DNA of 64,000 nucleotides from an uncultured Algibacter sp. (GCF_947495675.1 NZ_CANLZX010000006.1:62001-126000); one strand, 5' to 3'. Positions 27,704 to 36,865 are shown, counted from the first letter of the stretch. Notes: generated by a model from the letters alone, not told the origin. Numbers and translations: made by a program.

Positions 27704-27713
27704 TATTATAGAT

Positions 27714-28247
27714 ATGAAGGAAGACATAAAATCATTCACAATATCAGTTTATACCGAAAACAATATCGGTTTATTAAATCGAATTTCTGCTATTTTTCAG
27801 CGAAGACATATTAATATAGAGAGTTTAACAACCTCGCAATCTGAGATTGATGGTGTCAACCGTTTTGTTATTGTTGTAAATATATGTGAAGACAATGCAA
27901 GTAAAATTGTTAAACAAATTGAAAAACAAGTTGAAACCATAAGAGCGTATTATCATACTGAAGAAGAAACGATATTTACGGAGTCTTGTATGTTTAAAAT
28001 AAAGTCTGATTTGTTGTTTAACGAGCCTCAAATTCAGAATATAATTAAAGAAAGTAATACAACAATTGTAACTGTAAATAAAGAGTTTTTTGTATTAGAA
28101 AAATCTGGTAGAAGAAATGAAATAGAATCTTTAAGACGAGATTTAAATGTGTTTGGTATCATGCAATTTGTACGTTCAGGACGCATAGCAATTACAAAAG
28201 ATCAAATGAAAATAACCGAATTGCTTTCAGCATTCGATAACCAATAA
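27714..28247 (+). CDS. ilvN: Acetolactate synthase small (regulatory) subunit
   Basis: 177 aa. The N-terminal ACT domain is clear: [40 protein letters not shown] and RFVIVV. The C-terminal ALS_ss_C part contains the [15 protein letters not shown] segment and ends in the TGxIAI-like [10 protein letters not shown]. It binds valine or other branched-chain amino acids for feedback inhibition of IlvB. Length is close to IlvH (163 aa), so ilvH would be an equally valid symbol. Confidence 0.95.
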   Translation: MKEDIKSFTISVYTENNIGLLNRISAIFQRRHINIESLTTSQSEIDGVNRFVIVVNICEDNASKIVKQIEKQVETIRAYYHTEEETIFTESCMFKIKSDLLFNEPQIQNIIKESNTTIVTVNKEFFVLEKSGRRNEIESLRRDLNVFGIMQFVRSGRIAITKDQMKITELLSAFDNQ

Positions 28248-28264
28248 TAACAATTAAAAACAAA

Positions 28265-29740
28265 ATGGGAAATTATTTTAACACACTATCTTTAAGAGAT
28301 AAATTAAATCAATTATCGAAGTGTAGATTTATGGATGCTTCAGAATTTACTGACGGAGTAGACGCTTTAAAAGGCAAAAAAGTAGTTATAGTAGGCTGTG
28401 GAGCTCAAGGGTTAAACCAAGGGTTAAACATGAGAGATTCAGGTTTAGATATTTCTTACACATTACGTGATGCTGCTATTGCAGAAAAACGTCAATCTTT
28501 TTTAAATGCATCAGAGAATGGATTTACTGTAGGGACTTACCAAGAGTTAATCCCAACAGCAGATTTAGTGTTAAACTTAACACCAGATAAGCAGCATACA
28601 AATGCTGTAAATGCTGTTATGCCATTAATGAAAAAGGGAGCAACATTATCTTACTCTCATGGTTTTAATATTGTTGAAGAAGGGATGCAAATTCGTAAAG
28701 ACCTTACAGTAATTATGGTGGCGCCTAAGTCTCCAGGTTCTGAGGTTAGAGAAGAATATAAGCGTGGTTTTGGTGTGCCTACATTAATTGCTGTACATGA
28801 AGAAAACGATCCTGAAGGTAAAGGTTGGGCGCAAGCTAAAGCTTATGCCGTTGCAACTGGTGGGGATAAAGCAGGTGTTTTAGCATCATCTTTCATTGCT
28901 GAGGTAAAATCAGATTTAATGGGAGAGCAAACCATTCTTTGTGGATTGTTACAAACAGGTTCTATACTTTGTTTCGATAAAATGGTTGAAGAAGGTATTG
29001 ATGCAGGGTATGCTTCAAAATTAATTCAATACGGTTGGGAAACTGTAACAGAAGGTCTTAAGTATGGTGGTGTAACTAACATGATGGATCGTTTATCTAA
29101 CCCAGCAAAAATTAAAGCTTTTGAACTATCAGAAGAATTAAAAGATATCATGCGTCCATTATTCCAAAAGCATATGGATGATATTATTGAAGGTCGTTTT
29201 TCTGCTGGAATGATGGAAGATTGGGCTAACGATGATCATGATTTATTAACATGGAGAGCGGCTACTGCTGAAACTAATTTCGAAAAAACACCAGCTGGTG
29301 ATGTAGAAATTTCTGAGCAAGAGTACTACGACAACGGTGTGTTAATGGTTGCTATGGTAAGAGCCGGAGTTGAGTTAGCTTTTGAAGCTATGACAGATTC
29401 TGGAATTATCGATGCATCAGCATACTACGAATCTTTACATGAAACACCACTTATTGCGAACACGATTGCAAGACGTAAATTATACGAAATGAATAGCGTA
29501 ATCTCTGATACTGCTGAGTACGGATGTTATTTGTTCGATCACGCATGTAAGCCTTTGTTAGCCGATTTTATGAAAAACATTAAGACAGATGTTATTGGAA
29601 AGCCTTTTGCTAAAGATAATGGTGAAGGTGTTGATAACGCTAAACTTATTGAAGTTAATGCTGCTTTAAGAAATCATCCAGTTGAAAAAGTTGGTGAGTT
29701 CTTAAGAGGTTCTATGACAGCAATGAAACCTATTGTATAG
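28265..29740 (+). CDS. ilvC: Ketol-acid reductoisomerase, long class II form
   Basis: 491 aa, the long KARI form with a duplicated C-terminal domain, as in E. coli, rather than the 330-aa class I. It isomerises and reduces acetolactate or acetohydroxybutyrate with NADPH and Mg2+. The Rossmann motif [20 protein letters not shown] lies at about 41-60, and the metal-binding regions follow with [16 protein letters not shown] and the C-terminal [20 protein letters not shown]. Followed by a terminator that partly separates ilvA. Confidence 0.98.
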   Translation: MGNYFNTLSLRDKLNQLSKCRFMDASEFTDGVDALKGKKVVIVGCGAQGLNQGLNMRDSGLDISYTLRDAAIAEKRQSFLNASENGFTVGTYQELIPTADLVLNLTPDKQHTNAVNAVMPLMKKGATLSYSHGFNIVEEGMQIRKDLTVIMVAPKSPGSEVREEYKRGFGVPTLIAVHEENDPEGKGWAQAKAYAVATGGDKAGVLASSFIAEVKSDLMGEQTILCGLLQTGSILCFDKMVEEGIDAGYASKLIQYGWETVTEGLKYGGVTNMMDRLSNPAKIKAFELSEELKDIMRPLFQKHMDDIIEGRFSAGMMEDWANDDHDLLTWRAATAETNFEKTPAGDVEISEQEYYDNGVLMVAMVRAGVELAFEAMTDSGIIDASAYYESLHETPLIANTIARRKLYEMNSVISDTAEYGCYLFDHACKPLLADFMKNIKTDVIGKPFAKDNGEGVDNAKLIEVNAALRNHPVEKVGEFLRGSMTAMKPIV

Positions 29741-29768
29741 AGTACAACTAAACTAAACTATATTTTAC

Positions 29769-29806
29769 AAAACCTGTCGGATGATATCATTTTGGCAGGT
29801 TTTTTA
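29769..29806 (+). terminator. Terminator between ilvC and ilvA
   Basis: AAAACCTG (29769-29776) pairs with CAGGTTTT (29796-29803), with further T after it. The loop contains the self-complementary ATGATATCAT. ilvA, 53 bp later, may rely on read-through or on its own promoter. Confidence 0.85.
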
Positions 29807-29858
29807 TTTTTAAAGAAATTCGATTTAGTAACTTGCAGAAGCATAAAAATTATAAAAA

Positions 29859-31124
29859 ATGAATCAGGAGAAATCAACTTATTTCCCTAGCATAGATAAC
29901 GTAAAATTGGCTGCTGAAACAATTAAAAAAGTTTCATTAGTAACACCACTAAGTAAAAGCTTAAGGTATTCAAAACAATTTGATGCACATATTTTTTTTA
30001 AACGAGAAGATTTGCAGCAAGTTCGCTCATATAAAATAAGAGGGGCATATAATAAAATTAGCTCCTTAACTCCCAATCAATCAGCAACAGGAGTGGTTTG
30101 CGCAAGTGCAGGTAATCATGCCCAAGGTGTTGCTTTATCTTGTAAGCTGTTAAAAATTAAAGGCACCATTTATATGCCTGCACCAACACCAAACCAAAAG
30201 GTAGAACAGGTAAAAATGTTTGGTGAAGATTTCATAGAAATAAAACTTGAGGGCGATACTTTTGATGATGCTTTTCATGCAGCAATGTTAGAATGTGATG
30301 AGTTGGGTAAAACGTTTATACATCCATTTAATGATGAGAAAGTTATTGAAGGACAAGCTACCATTGGTCTAGAAATTTTAGAACAATCTAACACCCCAAT
30401 CGACTATGTGTTTATGGCAATTGGTGGAGGCGGTTTAGCAGCTGGTTTGTCTACAGTATTTAAGACCTTATCACCAAATACAAAAATTATTGGTGTCGAG
30501 CCCAAGGGAGCTCCTTCTATGAAAACATCAATTGATAACAATAAAAATACAACACTAGAGTCTATAGAAAAATTTATTGACGGAGCTGCTGTAAAACGTG
30601 TTGGTGATTTAAACTTTGCTATTTGTAAAGAAAATTTAGACGATATTATTTTGGTGCCCGAAGGTAAAGTTTGCGAAACTATATTAGAGTTATACAATAA
30701 AGATGCTATTGTTGTTGAGCCTGCAGGAGCGCTTAGTATTTCTGCTTTAGATTTTTATGCTAAAGAGATAAAGGGTAAAAATGTAATATGTGTTGTTAGT
30801 GGAAGTAATAATGATATTACAAGAACACCAGAAATTAAAGAGCGAGCCTTATTATATGCAAACTTAAAGCATTATTTTATTATAAATTTTCCTCAAAGAG
30901 CTGGTGCGTTAAAAGAATTTGTAGTTGATATTTTGGGAGAGAATGATGATATTACTTATTTTCAATATGCTAAAAAAACAAATAGAGAAAATGGATCTGC
31001 TGTTGTTGGTATACAATTAAAATCTGCATTAGATTTAGAACCACTAATTTTAAAAATGAAGGCTCATAATTTTTATGGAGATTACTTGAATGACAAACCA
31101 GATTTATTTCAATTTTTAGTTTAA
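29859..31124 (+). CDS. ilvA: Threonine ammonia-lyase (threonine dehydratase)
   Basis: 421 aa. Deaminates threonine to 2-ketobutyrate, the committed step to isoleucine. The PLP lysine is in QVRSYKIRGAYNKI (about 46-59), followed by ASAGNHAQGVAL and AIGGGGLAAGLSTVF. The C-terminal about 85 residues (HYFIINFPQRAGALKEFV) form a single ACT-like regulatory domain, so it is the allosteric biosynthetic type of about 420 aa. It completes the ilv set. Confidence 0.96.
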   Translation: MNQEKSTYFPSIDNVKLAAETIKKVSLVTPLSKSLRYSKQFDAHIFFKREDLQQVRSYKIRGAYNKISSLTPNQSATGVVCASAGNHAQGVALSCKLLKIKGTIYMPAPTPNQKVEQVKMFGEDFIEIKLEGDTFDDAFHAAMLECDELGKTFIHPFNDEKVIEGQATIGLEILEQSNTPIDYVFMAIGGGGLAAGLSTVFKTLSPNTKIIGVEPKGAPSMKTSIDNNKNTTLESIEKFIDGAAVKRVGDLNFAICKENLDDIILVPEGKVCETILELYNKDAIVVEPAGALSISALDFYAKEIKGKNVICVVSGSNNDITRTPEIKERALLYANLKHYFIINFPQRAGALKEFVVDILGENDDITYFQYAKKTNRENGSAVVGIQLKSALDLEPLILKMKAHNFYGDYLNDKPDLFQFLV

Positions 31125-31306
31125 AAAGCAGCTAGTTGTTTTACAATTAATAAGAAAATCGCGAAATCGTTTGCGCTGTGAATTTGCTATTTATTTGAAT
31201 TTCAGGATATAATTTAGGTTAAATTTTGTTTATTTTGGTATAAAGATATCAATCTAAAAAGTGTTAAGGCTATTCAAATTTTAACACTATAAAATTACTT
31301 TGAATT

Positions 31307-32899
31307 ATGACAAATCCTTTTGTAGAAATCCCAGAAGCATATAAAATAAAATCTCTTTTACATCAAAAAACATATCTTGTAAATGGCGAATTAAAAAATT
31401 GGGAGGGAGATACTGCCGAGGTATACTCTACTATTTCATCTACTTCAAAATACAAACCAACGCTTTTAGGTACTATTCCACAGTTAGGCGAAAAGGAAGC
31501 CAAGGAAGCTCTAAATTCTGCAACCTCTGCCTATGATAATGGTAAAGGTTTATGGCCAACAATGAAAGTTGGCGATAGAATTGCTTGCATGGAAACATTT
31601 GTAGAACAGATGAAAACTAAACGTGAGGAAGTTGTAAAATTACTCATGTGGGAAATTGGAAAAAATCTTCCAGATTCTGAAAAAGAATTTGATAGGACAG
31701 TTGATTATATATATGATACTATTGAAGCTTACAAGCAAATAGATAGAAATTCGGCTAAGTTTGAAAAAAACTCTGGAGTTTATGCTCATATTCGTCGAGG
31801 TCCACTAGGTGTTGTTTTGTGCTTAGGGCCTTACAATTATCCTTTAAACGAAACATTTACATTGTTAATTCCAGCATTAATCATGGGGAATCCTGTGGTT
31901 TTCAAGCCAGCAAAGATTGGTGTTTTATTAATATCTCCTTTGTTAGAAGCATTTCAAAGTAGTTTTCCAGAAGGTGTTGTAAATATTGTTTATGGACGTG
32001 GGCGTGTTTTAGCAACTCCAATAATGCAATCTGGAAAAATTGATGTATTGGCTTTAATTGGAAACAGTAAATCTGCTAATGCTTTGCAAGCTCAGCACCC
32101 AAAAGGGAATAGATTACGTATGGTATTAGGCTTAGAGGCTAAAAATCCAGCTATTATACTACCTGATGCAGATTTAGATTTAGCAGTTGAAGAGTGTATA
32201 GCAGGAACTTTGTCTTTTAATGGGCAACGTTGTACTGCCTTAAAAGTATTGTATGTACATGAGTCTGTAGTTGAAGAATTCAATAGAAGGTTTGCTTGTA
32301 AAGTAGATCAGCTTAAGTTTGGTAACCCTTGGGAAAATGGTTCTAAATTAACACCGCTTCCAGAAGAAGATAAACCAGCATACATTCAAGAATTAATTGA
32401 TGATGCACAAGATAAAGGAGCGAAAGTGATAAATAAAAAAGGAGGAGAAACAACTGAAAATTTTATTTTTCCAGCAGTTTTGTATCCGGTTACTAAAGAT
32501 ATGCGTGTGTTTAAAGAAGAGCAGTTTGGACCAGTTGTGCCAATAGTTTCTTTTTCAGATATTGAAGAACCTTTAGACGATATGGCAGAATCTGATTACG
32601 GTCAACAAGTGAGTCTCTTTGGTAAAAATGTACACACATTATCTCCATTAATTGATACTTTAGTGAATCTTGTTTGTCGTGTTAATTTAAATAGTTCTTG
32701 TCAACGTGGTCCAGATGTTTACCCTTTTACAGGAAGAAAAGATTCTGCATATGGAACATTAAGTGTTCATGATGCTTTACGTTCATTTTCAATAAGAACT
32801 TTTGTAGCATCAAAGGATAATGATTACAATAATAAAATTCTTCAAGAATTATTAGAAAAGAAAACATCAAATTTTATTAGTACAGATTATATTTTGTAA
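31307..32899 (+). CDS. gapN: NADP-dependent glyceraldehyde-3-phosphate dehydrogenase-like aldehyde dehydrogenase
   Basis: 530 aa, ALDH superfamily, most like non-phosphorylating GapN, which oxidises glyceraldehyde-3-phosphate directly to 3-phosphoglycerate with NADP. Seen: [31 protein letters not shown], the nucleophile in [17 protein letters not shown] (Cys309) and [20 protein letters not shown], which matches GapN. Odd: the usual catalytic ELGGK motif reads GLEAK (275-279). The Glu that normally sits 34 residues before the Cys is Gly275, with a Glu two positions on. Substrate is therefore inferred only. Monocistronic or paired with the azurin gene 25 bp downstream. Confidence 0.85.
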   Translation: MTNPFVEIPEAYKIKSLLHQKTYLVNGELKNWEGDTAEVYSTISSTSKYKPTLLGTIPQLGEKEAKEALNSATSAYDNGKGLWPTMKVGDRIACMETFVEQMKTKREEVVKLLMWEIGKNLPDSEKEFDRTVDYIYDTIEAYKQIDRNSAKFEKNSGVYAHIRRGPLGVVLCLGPYNYPLNETFTLLIPALIMGNPVVFKPAKIGVLLISPLLEAFQSSFPEGVVNIVYGRGRVLATPIMQSGKIDVLALIGNSKSANALQAQHPKGNRLRMVLGLEAKNPAIILPDADLDLAVEECIAGTLSFNGQRCTALKVLYVHESVVEEFNRRFACKVDQLKFGNPWENGSKLTPLPEEDKPAYIQELIDDAQDKGAKVINKKGGETTENFIFPAVLYPVTKDMRVFKEEQFGPVVPIVSFSDIEEPLDDMAESDYGQQVSLFGKNVHTLSPLIDTLVNLVCRVNLNSSCQRGPDVYPFTGRKDSAYGTLSVHDALRSFSIRTFVASKDNDYNNKILQELLEKKTSNFISTDYIL

Positions 32900-32924
32900 A
32901 TCATTTTATTTAATTTTATATAAT

Positions 32925-33428
32925 ATGAAAGTAATAAAAATTATAGGTATAGCTCTTTTTTCACTATTCTTAATTGCTTGTGGTGGAAAGGAAGAAAAGA
33001 AAAAAGAAGGGTTTAGTTATGAAAAGAAACCGGAGGTTTCTTCTAAAGATGAAAGTAACCCTAATGATGTCGTTATTACATCAAACGATGCCATGCAATT
33101 CAATAAAAAAGAAATTAAAGTTCAGGCTGGTAAAAAAGTAAAGATCACATTAAAGCACATTGGTAAAATGGATAAAAATGTAATGGGGCATAATTTTGTT
33201 TTACTTAAACAGGGTGTTGATTTGGTGAAGTTTGGAAATAAAGCTGCTACAGCACGTGCTAATAATTATATACCTGAAGGTGATGATGTTATTGCACACA
33301 CCAAACTTATTGGTGGTGGTGAAACAGCTGTTATAGAATTTGAAGCCCCTGAAGTTGGAACTTATCAGTTTTTATGTAGTTTCCCTGGGCATTATGCATT
33401 AATGAAGGGTAAGTTTATCGTAGAGTGA
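32925..33428 (+). CDS. Azurin-like blue copper lipoprotein
   Basis: 167 aa. The lipobox FLIACGG places the lipidated Cys at 19, followed by a charged linker (20-45). The cupredoxin domain follows azurin order: MGHNFVLLKQG with copper ligand His89, then CSFPGHYALMKGKF with Cys151, His156 and Met160. Azurins carry electrons between periplasmic redox proteins; lipidation tethers this one to a membrane. Its partner is unknown. Confidence 0.93.
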   Translation: MKVIKIIGIALFSLFLIACGGKEEKKKEGFSYEKKPEVSSKDESNPNDVVITSNDAMQFNKKEIKVQAGKKVKITLKHIGKMDKNVMGHNFVLLKQGVDLVKFGNKAATARANNYIPEGDDVIAHTKLIGGGETAVIEFEAPEVGTYQFLCSFPGHYALMKGKFIVE

Positions 33429-33451
33429 TAATTTAGAATGTTCATAAAAAT

Positions 33452-33490
33452 AAAAAAGGCGATTTTAAAAAAAAATCGCCTTTTTTATTT
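33452..33490 (+). terminator. Strong intrinsic terminator after the azurin gene
   Basis: AAAAAAGGCGATTTT (from 33452) is complementary to AAAATCGCCTTTTTT (33472-33486), ending in a T run. It insulates the arg leader region downstream. Confidence 0.93.
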
Positions 33491-33645
33491 AAAATATTTA
33501 ATTTAATATTCAATAAAACCTGTATTAAAAGTGTGAATTTGAATTATTTAAAGAAAAAGCCCTATAAAAGCGAGATTTTAATAATTCTTACTAAAAAGTA
33601 TAGTAGAAATAAGGCTTTTTTGAAAATAAGTTTTAGATTTACAGA
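33491..33645 (+). other. Upstream part of the arg leader region
   Basis: No gene. AAAAAGCC near 33555 is complementary to GGCTTTTT near 33613, with a 50-nt interior containing CTATA and TATAG, so this stretch may fold or terminate. No exact TTG-N17-23-TAnnTTTG promoter is visible; TAGATTTA at 33634-33641 is the nearest match. Confidence 0.35.
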
Positions 33646-33717
33646 GTGAAAAATTTAATAAATAAAATACGTTGTTCTACACCCGGTTTGCCAGTACGCA
33701 ATCGCCGCCGCTTCTAA
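33646..33717 (+). CDS. Arginine-rich leader peptide 1 of the arg/pro cluster (candidate)
   Basis: A 23-codon ORF with a GTG start at 33646 and TAA at 33715-33717. It begins MKNLINK and ends LPVRNRRRF. Five residues are Arg, four of them CGC codons clustered in the last six coding positions, in a region otherwise very AT-rich where neighbouring genes mostly use AGA and CGT. It stands in front of arginine biosynthesis genes and is followed by a hairpin at 33727. This is the expected design of a leader that stalls ribosomes when arginyl-tRNA is short. The start codon is uncertain; an in-frame TTG at 33688 would also give an Arg-rich peptide. Confidence 0.65.
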   Translation: MKNLINKIRCSTPGLPVRNRRRF

Positions 33718-33726
33718 TGCTCCAAT

Positions 33727-33757
33727 ATTAGTAAAACCTTACGTAATTTTAATTTTT
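33727..33757 (+). terminator. Hairpin with U tract after Arg leader 1 (candidate attenuator)
   Basis: ATTAGTAA (33727-33734) pairs with TTACGTAAT (33739-33747, one bulged G) over an AACC loop, then TTT AA TTTTT. It starts nine bases past the leader stop. The stem is AT-rich, so termination strength is uncertain. Confidence 0.5.
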
Positions 33758-33828
33758 CAAAAGTGTTCAAAAATTTTCTCATAGTATTTCAAAATAAAGT
33801 TAATTTAATAATTAACAACAGTCCTATT

Positions 33829-33858
33829 ATGCGCCGCAATTTTCCTCGTCGCCCGTAA
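33829..33858 (+). CDS. Arginine-rich leader peptide 2 of the arg/pro cluster (candidate)
   Basis: A nine-codon ORF with an ATG start: MRRNFPRRP, TAA at 33856-33858. Four of the nine residues are Arg (CGC, CGC, CGT, CGC). It lies 85 bp before the first structural gene and is followed by a hairpin at 33877, while CCC GTAA GGG (33852-33861) can form a small hairpin around its stop codon. Such codon clustering in AT-rich intergenic DNA directly before an arginine operon is very unlikely by chance. Confidence 0.75.
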   Translation: MRRNFPRRP

Positions 33859-33876
33859 GGGTATGCTATAATTTTT

Positions 33877-33904
33877 AGAACTAGGTGAGTCCAGTTCTGC
33901 TTTT
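33877..33904 (+). terminator. Hairpin with short U tract after Arg leader 2 (candidate attenuator)
   Basis: AGAACT (33877-33882) and GG (33884-33885) pair with CCAGTTCT (33891-33898), with one bulged A and a 5-nt loop, followed by GCTTTT. It lies before the first structural gene (ATG 33943) with no gene ending here, which suggests conditional termination. The U tract is short. Confidence 0.6.
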
Positions 33905-33942
33905 AAGAAAAATAGAATAATTGACAATTAATAATAAAGGAA

Positions 33943-34557
33943 ATGAAGGTTGTAATAGCCGATAAATCACACACTAAATACGCAGAAGTTATTTGTGAAA
34001 CTATTGCAGAATCTGCTGCAGTAAGAGGTACAGGTATTGCTAGACGTACTCCAGAGTACATATCTACCAAAATGGAAAATGGAAATGCAGTAATTGCCTT
34101 AGATGGCGATAAATTTGCGGGATTTTGTTATATAGAAAAATGGGGTCATGGTAAGTTTGTTGCTAACTCTGGTTTAATAGTACACCCTGATTATAGGGGA
34201 GAAGGGCTTGCTAAAAAAATTAAGCATAAAGTATTTGCACATTCCAAAGAAAAATTTCCAGATGCAAAAATTTTTAGTATTACTACAGGTTCTGCAGTAA
34301 TGAAAATGAATAGTGATTTAGGTTATAAACCTGTTGTTTTTTCAGAATTAACAGATGATCAAACTTTTTGGGATGGCTGTCAAACTTGTAAAAATTACGA
34401 TGTTTTAACACGTACAAACAGAAAAATGTGTTTATGTACAGGTATGTTATACGATTCTAATGTAAAAAAAGAAGAGGTAAAACCTATAAAACAAAAAACA
34501 TTTAATAGACTAAAAAAAATAAAAGAAGCGTTGTTTCTTAAAAAAGATAAAAAATAG
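33943..34557 (+). CDS. GNAT-family N-acyltransferase heading the arginine cluster
   Basis: 204 aa. GNAT core with GLIVHPDYRGEGLAKKIKHK (acyl-CoA loop, about 85-104), FSITTGSAVMKMNSDLGYKP, and then an unusual Cys-rich tail: DGCQTCKNYDV ... KMCLCTG, a CxxC-x13-CxC pattern that could bind metal. As first gene of the arginine operon it is the natural candidate for the N-acyl (acetyl or succinyl) glutamate synthase that starts the pathway, in place of argA or argJ, which are not seen. That role is inferred from position. Confidence 0.8.
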   Translation: MKVVIADKSHTKYAEVICETIAESAAVRGTGIARRTPEYISTKMENGNAVIALDGDKFAGFCYIEKWGHGKFVANSGLIVHPDYRGEGLAKKIKHKVFAHSKEKFPDAKIFSITTGSAVMKMNSDLGYKPVVFSELTDDQTFWDGCQTCKNYDVLTRTNRKMCLCTGMLYDSNVKKEEVKPIKQKTFNRLKKIKEALFLKKDKK

Positions 34558-34576
34558 ATTTCCTGATAAAGGAAAT
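34558..34576. repeat. Small hairpin at the GNAT/argG junction
   Basis: ATTTCC (34558-34563) pairs with GGAAAT (34571-34576) over a 7-nt loop. It begins on the base after the GNAT stop codon, and its 3' arm overlaps the first possible argG ATG (34575-34577). Confidence 0.5.
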
Positions 34577-35768
34577 GAAAAATAATAATTCAATGAAAAA
34601 ATTAGTAATAGCATATAGTGGTGGTTTAGATACATCATATTGCGCAGTAAGTTTATCAAAAGAATATGATGTGCATGCCGTTAGTGTAAACACAGGTGGT
34701 TTTACACAAGAAGAAATAGAGCATATTGAAAGCAATGCATATAAAATGGGTGTTTCAACCTATAAGAATATAGATGCAGTTGCTACATTTTACCAAAAAG
34801 TAGTAAAATATTTAATTTTCGGAAATGTATTAAAGAATAACACATACCCATTGTCTGTAAGTGCAGAGCGTATTATTCAAGCTATAGAAATTGTAGAGTA
34901 TGCTAAAAGTATTGATGCAGAATATATAGCTCATGGCAGTACTGGCGCAGGAAATGATCAGGTGAGGTTTGATATGATTTTTCAAACTTTGGCTCCTAAT
35001 ATTAAAATTATTACACCTATTAGAGACCAAAAATTAACAAGACAAGAAGAAATAGATTATTTAAAATCTGAAGGTATAGATATGTCTTGGGAAAAATCAA
35101 AATATTCTGTAAATAAAGGACTTTGGGGAACAAGTGTTGGTGGTGTTGAGACATTAGCTTCAGAAAAACCTTTACCAAACGAAGCTTACCCATCGCAATT
35201 AAAACATGCCGAAGACGAAAAAGTAAAACTTACATTTACTAAGGGTGAATTAGTAGCTGTTAATGGTATTGAAAATACTCCTGAAATAAATATAGAAGTC
35301 TTGAATAATTTAGCATCACCTTATGCTATAGGTAGAGATATACATGTTGGTGATACTATTGTTGGTATAAAAGGTAGAGTAGGTTTTGAGGCAGCAGCAG
35401 CTTTAATAACAATTAAAGCGCATCATTTATTAGAGAAACACACTTTAACTAAATGGCAATTACAACATAAAGAATATTTGTCTAGTTTTTATGGAATGCA
35501 TTTACATGAAGGACAATATTTAGATCCGGTAATGCGAAATATTGAAGCTTTCTTAGAAAGTAGTCAAGAGATGGTAACTGGTGATGTTACTGTTACTTTA
35601 AAACCATATCATTTCTCTTTAGATGGGATTGTTTCTAAACACGACTTAATGAGTGCTAAATTTGGAAGTTATGGTGAAGAAAATAAAGCATGGACTGCTG
35701 ATGATGCCAAAGGATTTATTAAAATTCTTGGAAATCAAAATAAAATATACAGACAAGTAAATTCTTAA
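34575..35768 (+). CDS. argG: Argininosuccinate synthase
   Basis: 397 aa. Joins citrulline and aspartate with ATP. The PP-loop motif AYSGGLDTSYC lies at about 13-23, then HGSTGAGNDQVRFD and the conserved PIRDQKLTRQEEIDYL. Family members usually begin directly at MKKLVIAYSGG, so the in-frame ATG at 34593 may be the real start, which would also free it from the upstream hairpin. Second structural gene of the arg cluster. Confidence 0.96.
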   Translation: MKNNNSMKKLVIAYSGGLDTSYCAVSLSKEYDVHAVSVNTGGFTQEEIEHIESNAYKMGVSTYKNIDAVATFYQKVVKYLIFGNVLKNNTYPLSVSAERIIQAIEIVEYAKSIDAEYIAHGSTGAGNDQVRFDMIFQTLAPNIKIITPIRDQKLTRQEEIDYLKSEGIDMSWEKSKYSVNKGLWGTSVGGVETLASEKPLPNEAYPSQLKHAEDEKVKLTFTKGELVAVNGIENTPEINIEVLNNLASPYAIGRDIHVGDTIVGIKGRVGFEAAAALITIKAHHLLEKHTLTKWQLQHKEYLSSFYGMHLHEGQYLDPVMRNIEAFLESSQEMVTGDVTVTLKPYHFSLDGIVSKHDLMSAKFGSYGEENKAWTADDAKGFIKILGNQNKIYRQVNS

Positions 35769-35771
35769 AAT

Positions 35772-36749
35772 ATGATTAAGGTTGGAGTTATTGGAGGTGC
35801 AGGTTATACAGCAGGAGAGTTAATTAGATTATTAATTAATCACCCTGAAACTGTAATTGACTTTGTGTTTAGTACAAGTAATGCTGGTAATAAGATTAGT
35901 AAAGTACACCAAGATTTAGTTGGGTCTTTAGATTTGAAATTTACAGATACTGTAAACCCAGATGTTGATGTTTTATTTTTGTGTTTAGGACACGGTAATT
36001 CGGTTAAATTTTTAGAGGCAAACACGTTTTCTAATAACACAAAAATTATTGATTTAGGTAACGATTTTAGATTAGAAGTAGATAAGACTTTTAAAGGAAA
36101 AACATTTGTTTATGGTTTGCCCGAATTAAATAAAGAGGCTATTGTAAAGGCAAATTATATTGCTAATCCAGGATGTTTTGCAACAGCAATTCAACTTGGT
36201 TTACTACCATTGGCTAATGCAGGTTTAATTAATAAAGATGTGCATATTAATGCTGTTACTGGAGCTACAGGTGCAGGAACATCATTATCTGCAACAACCC
36301 ATTATACATGGAGAGATAATAATTTTTCTTATTATAAGCCATTTACACACCAGCATTTAGGAGAAATAAACCAATCGGTTAATCAGTTACAATCTAGCTT
36401 TAATTCTGAAATTATTTTTATGCCAAATAGAGGTAATTTTTCTAGAGGTATTTTTGCAACTATTTACACCGATTTTGAGGGCACAGTAGAAGAAGCCAAA
36501 GATATTTATAAATCGTTTTACAAGGATGCTAAATATACATTTGTATCTGATGATTTTTTGCATATGAAACAAGTTGTAAACACCAATAAATGTTTGGTGC
36601 ATTTACATAAACATGAAGGTAAATTGTTAATTACAAGTGTAATTGATAATTTATTGAAAGGTGCTTCTGGACAAGCAGTTCAAAACATGAATTTAATGTT
36701 TGGTTTAGAAGAAACAACCGGATTAGGATTAAAGGCAACATATTTTTAG
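35772..36749 (+). CDS. argC: N-acyl-gamma-glutamyl-phosphate reductase
   Basis: 325 aa. NADPH-dependent reduction of N-acylglutamyl phosphate to the semialdehyde. N-terminal VGVIGGAGYTAGELIRLL, active-site NPGCFATAIQLGLLPL (nucleophile Cys), AVTGATGAGTSLSATTHY, and C-terminal KGASGQAVQNMNLMFG. Three bp separate it from argG. A structured repeat follows before proC. Confidence 0.97.
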   Translation: MIKVGVIGGAGYTAGELIRLLINHPETVIDFVFSTSNAGNKISKVHQDLVGSLDLKFTDTVNPDVDVLFLCLGHGNSVKFLEANTFSNNTKIIDLGNDFRLEVDKTFKGKTFVYGLPELNKEAIVKANYIANPGCFATAIQLGLLPLANAGLINKDVHINAVTGATGAGTSLSATTHYTWRDNNFSYYKPFTHQHLGEINQSVNQLQSSFNSEIIFMPNRGNFSRGIFATIYTDFEGTVEEAKDIYKSFYKDAKYTFVSDDFLHMKQVVNTNKCLVHLHKHEGKLLITSVIDNLLKGASGQAVQNMNLMFGLEETTGLGLKATYF

Positions 36750-36761
36750 AAGTATTGTGAT

Positions 36762-36842
36762 GCGTTAGGGATTGTAGTGGAAAGCCCACAGCGAGGCACG
36801 AGCGAGGACTTGTAACAAAAAGCCCGACCCTTGTGGTAACGC
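36762..36842 (+). repeat. Structured intergenic repeat, copy A (81 nt)
   Basis: Begins GCGTTAGGGAT and ends GGTAACGC; GCGTTA (36762-36767) and TAACGC (36837-36842) close the element. Inside are a GTGG/CCAC hairpin (36777-36789) and the GC-rich run CAGCGAGGCACGAGCGAGGA. Copy B at 45029 matches it in the same orientation at roughly 85-90 percent by eye. The pair flanks the block proC to argH. It is either a structured RNA or a small mobile palindromic element. I suspect, without verification, a relation to the Flavo-1 RNA motif. Confidence 0.85.
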
Positions 36843-36865
36843 CAAAAAAAATAAAATAGTGTATT

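Noticed and set aside
33640-33745. Minus-strand open stretch opposite Arg leader 1 (contains ALEAAAIAYWQTGC) as a gene fragment
   Set aside because: It has an in-frame stop just upstream and no start codon, and I recognise no family. The plus-strand Arg-rich reading fits the neighbouring genes better.
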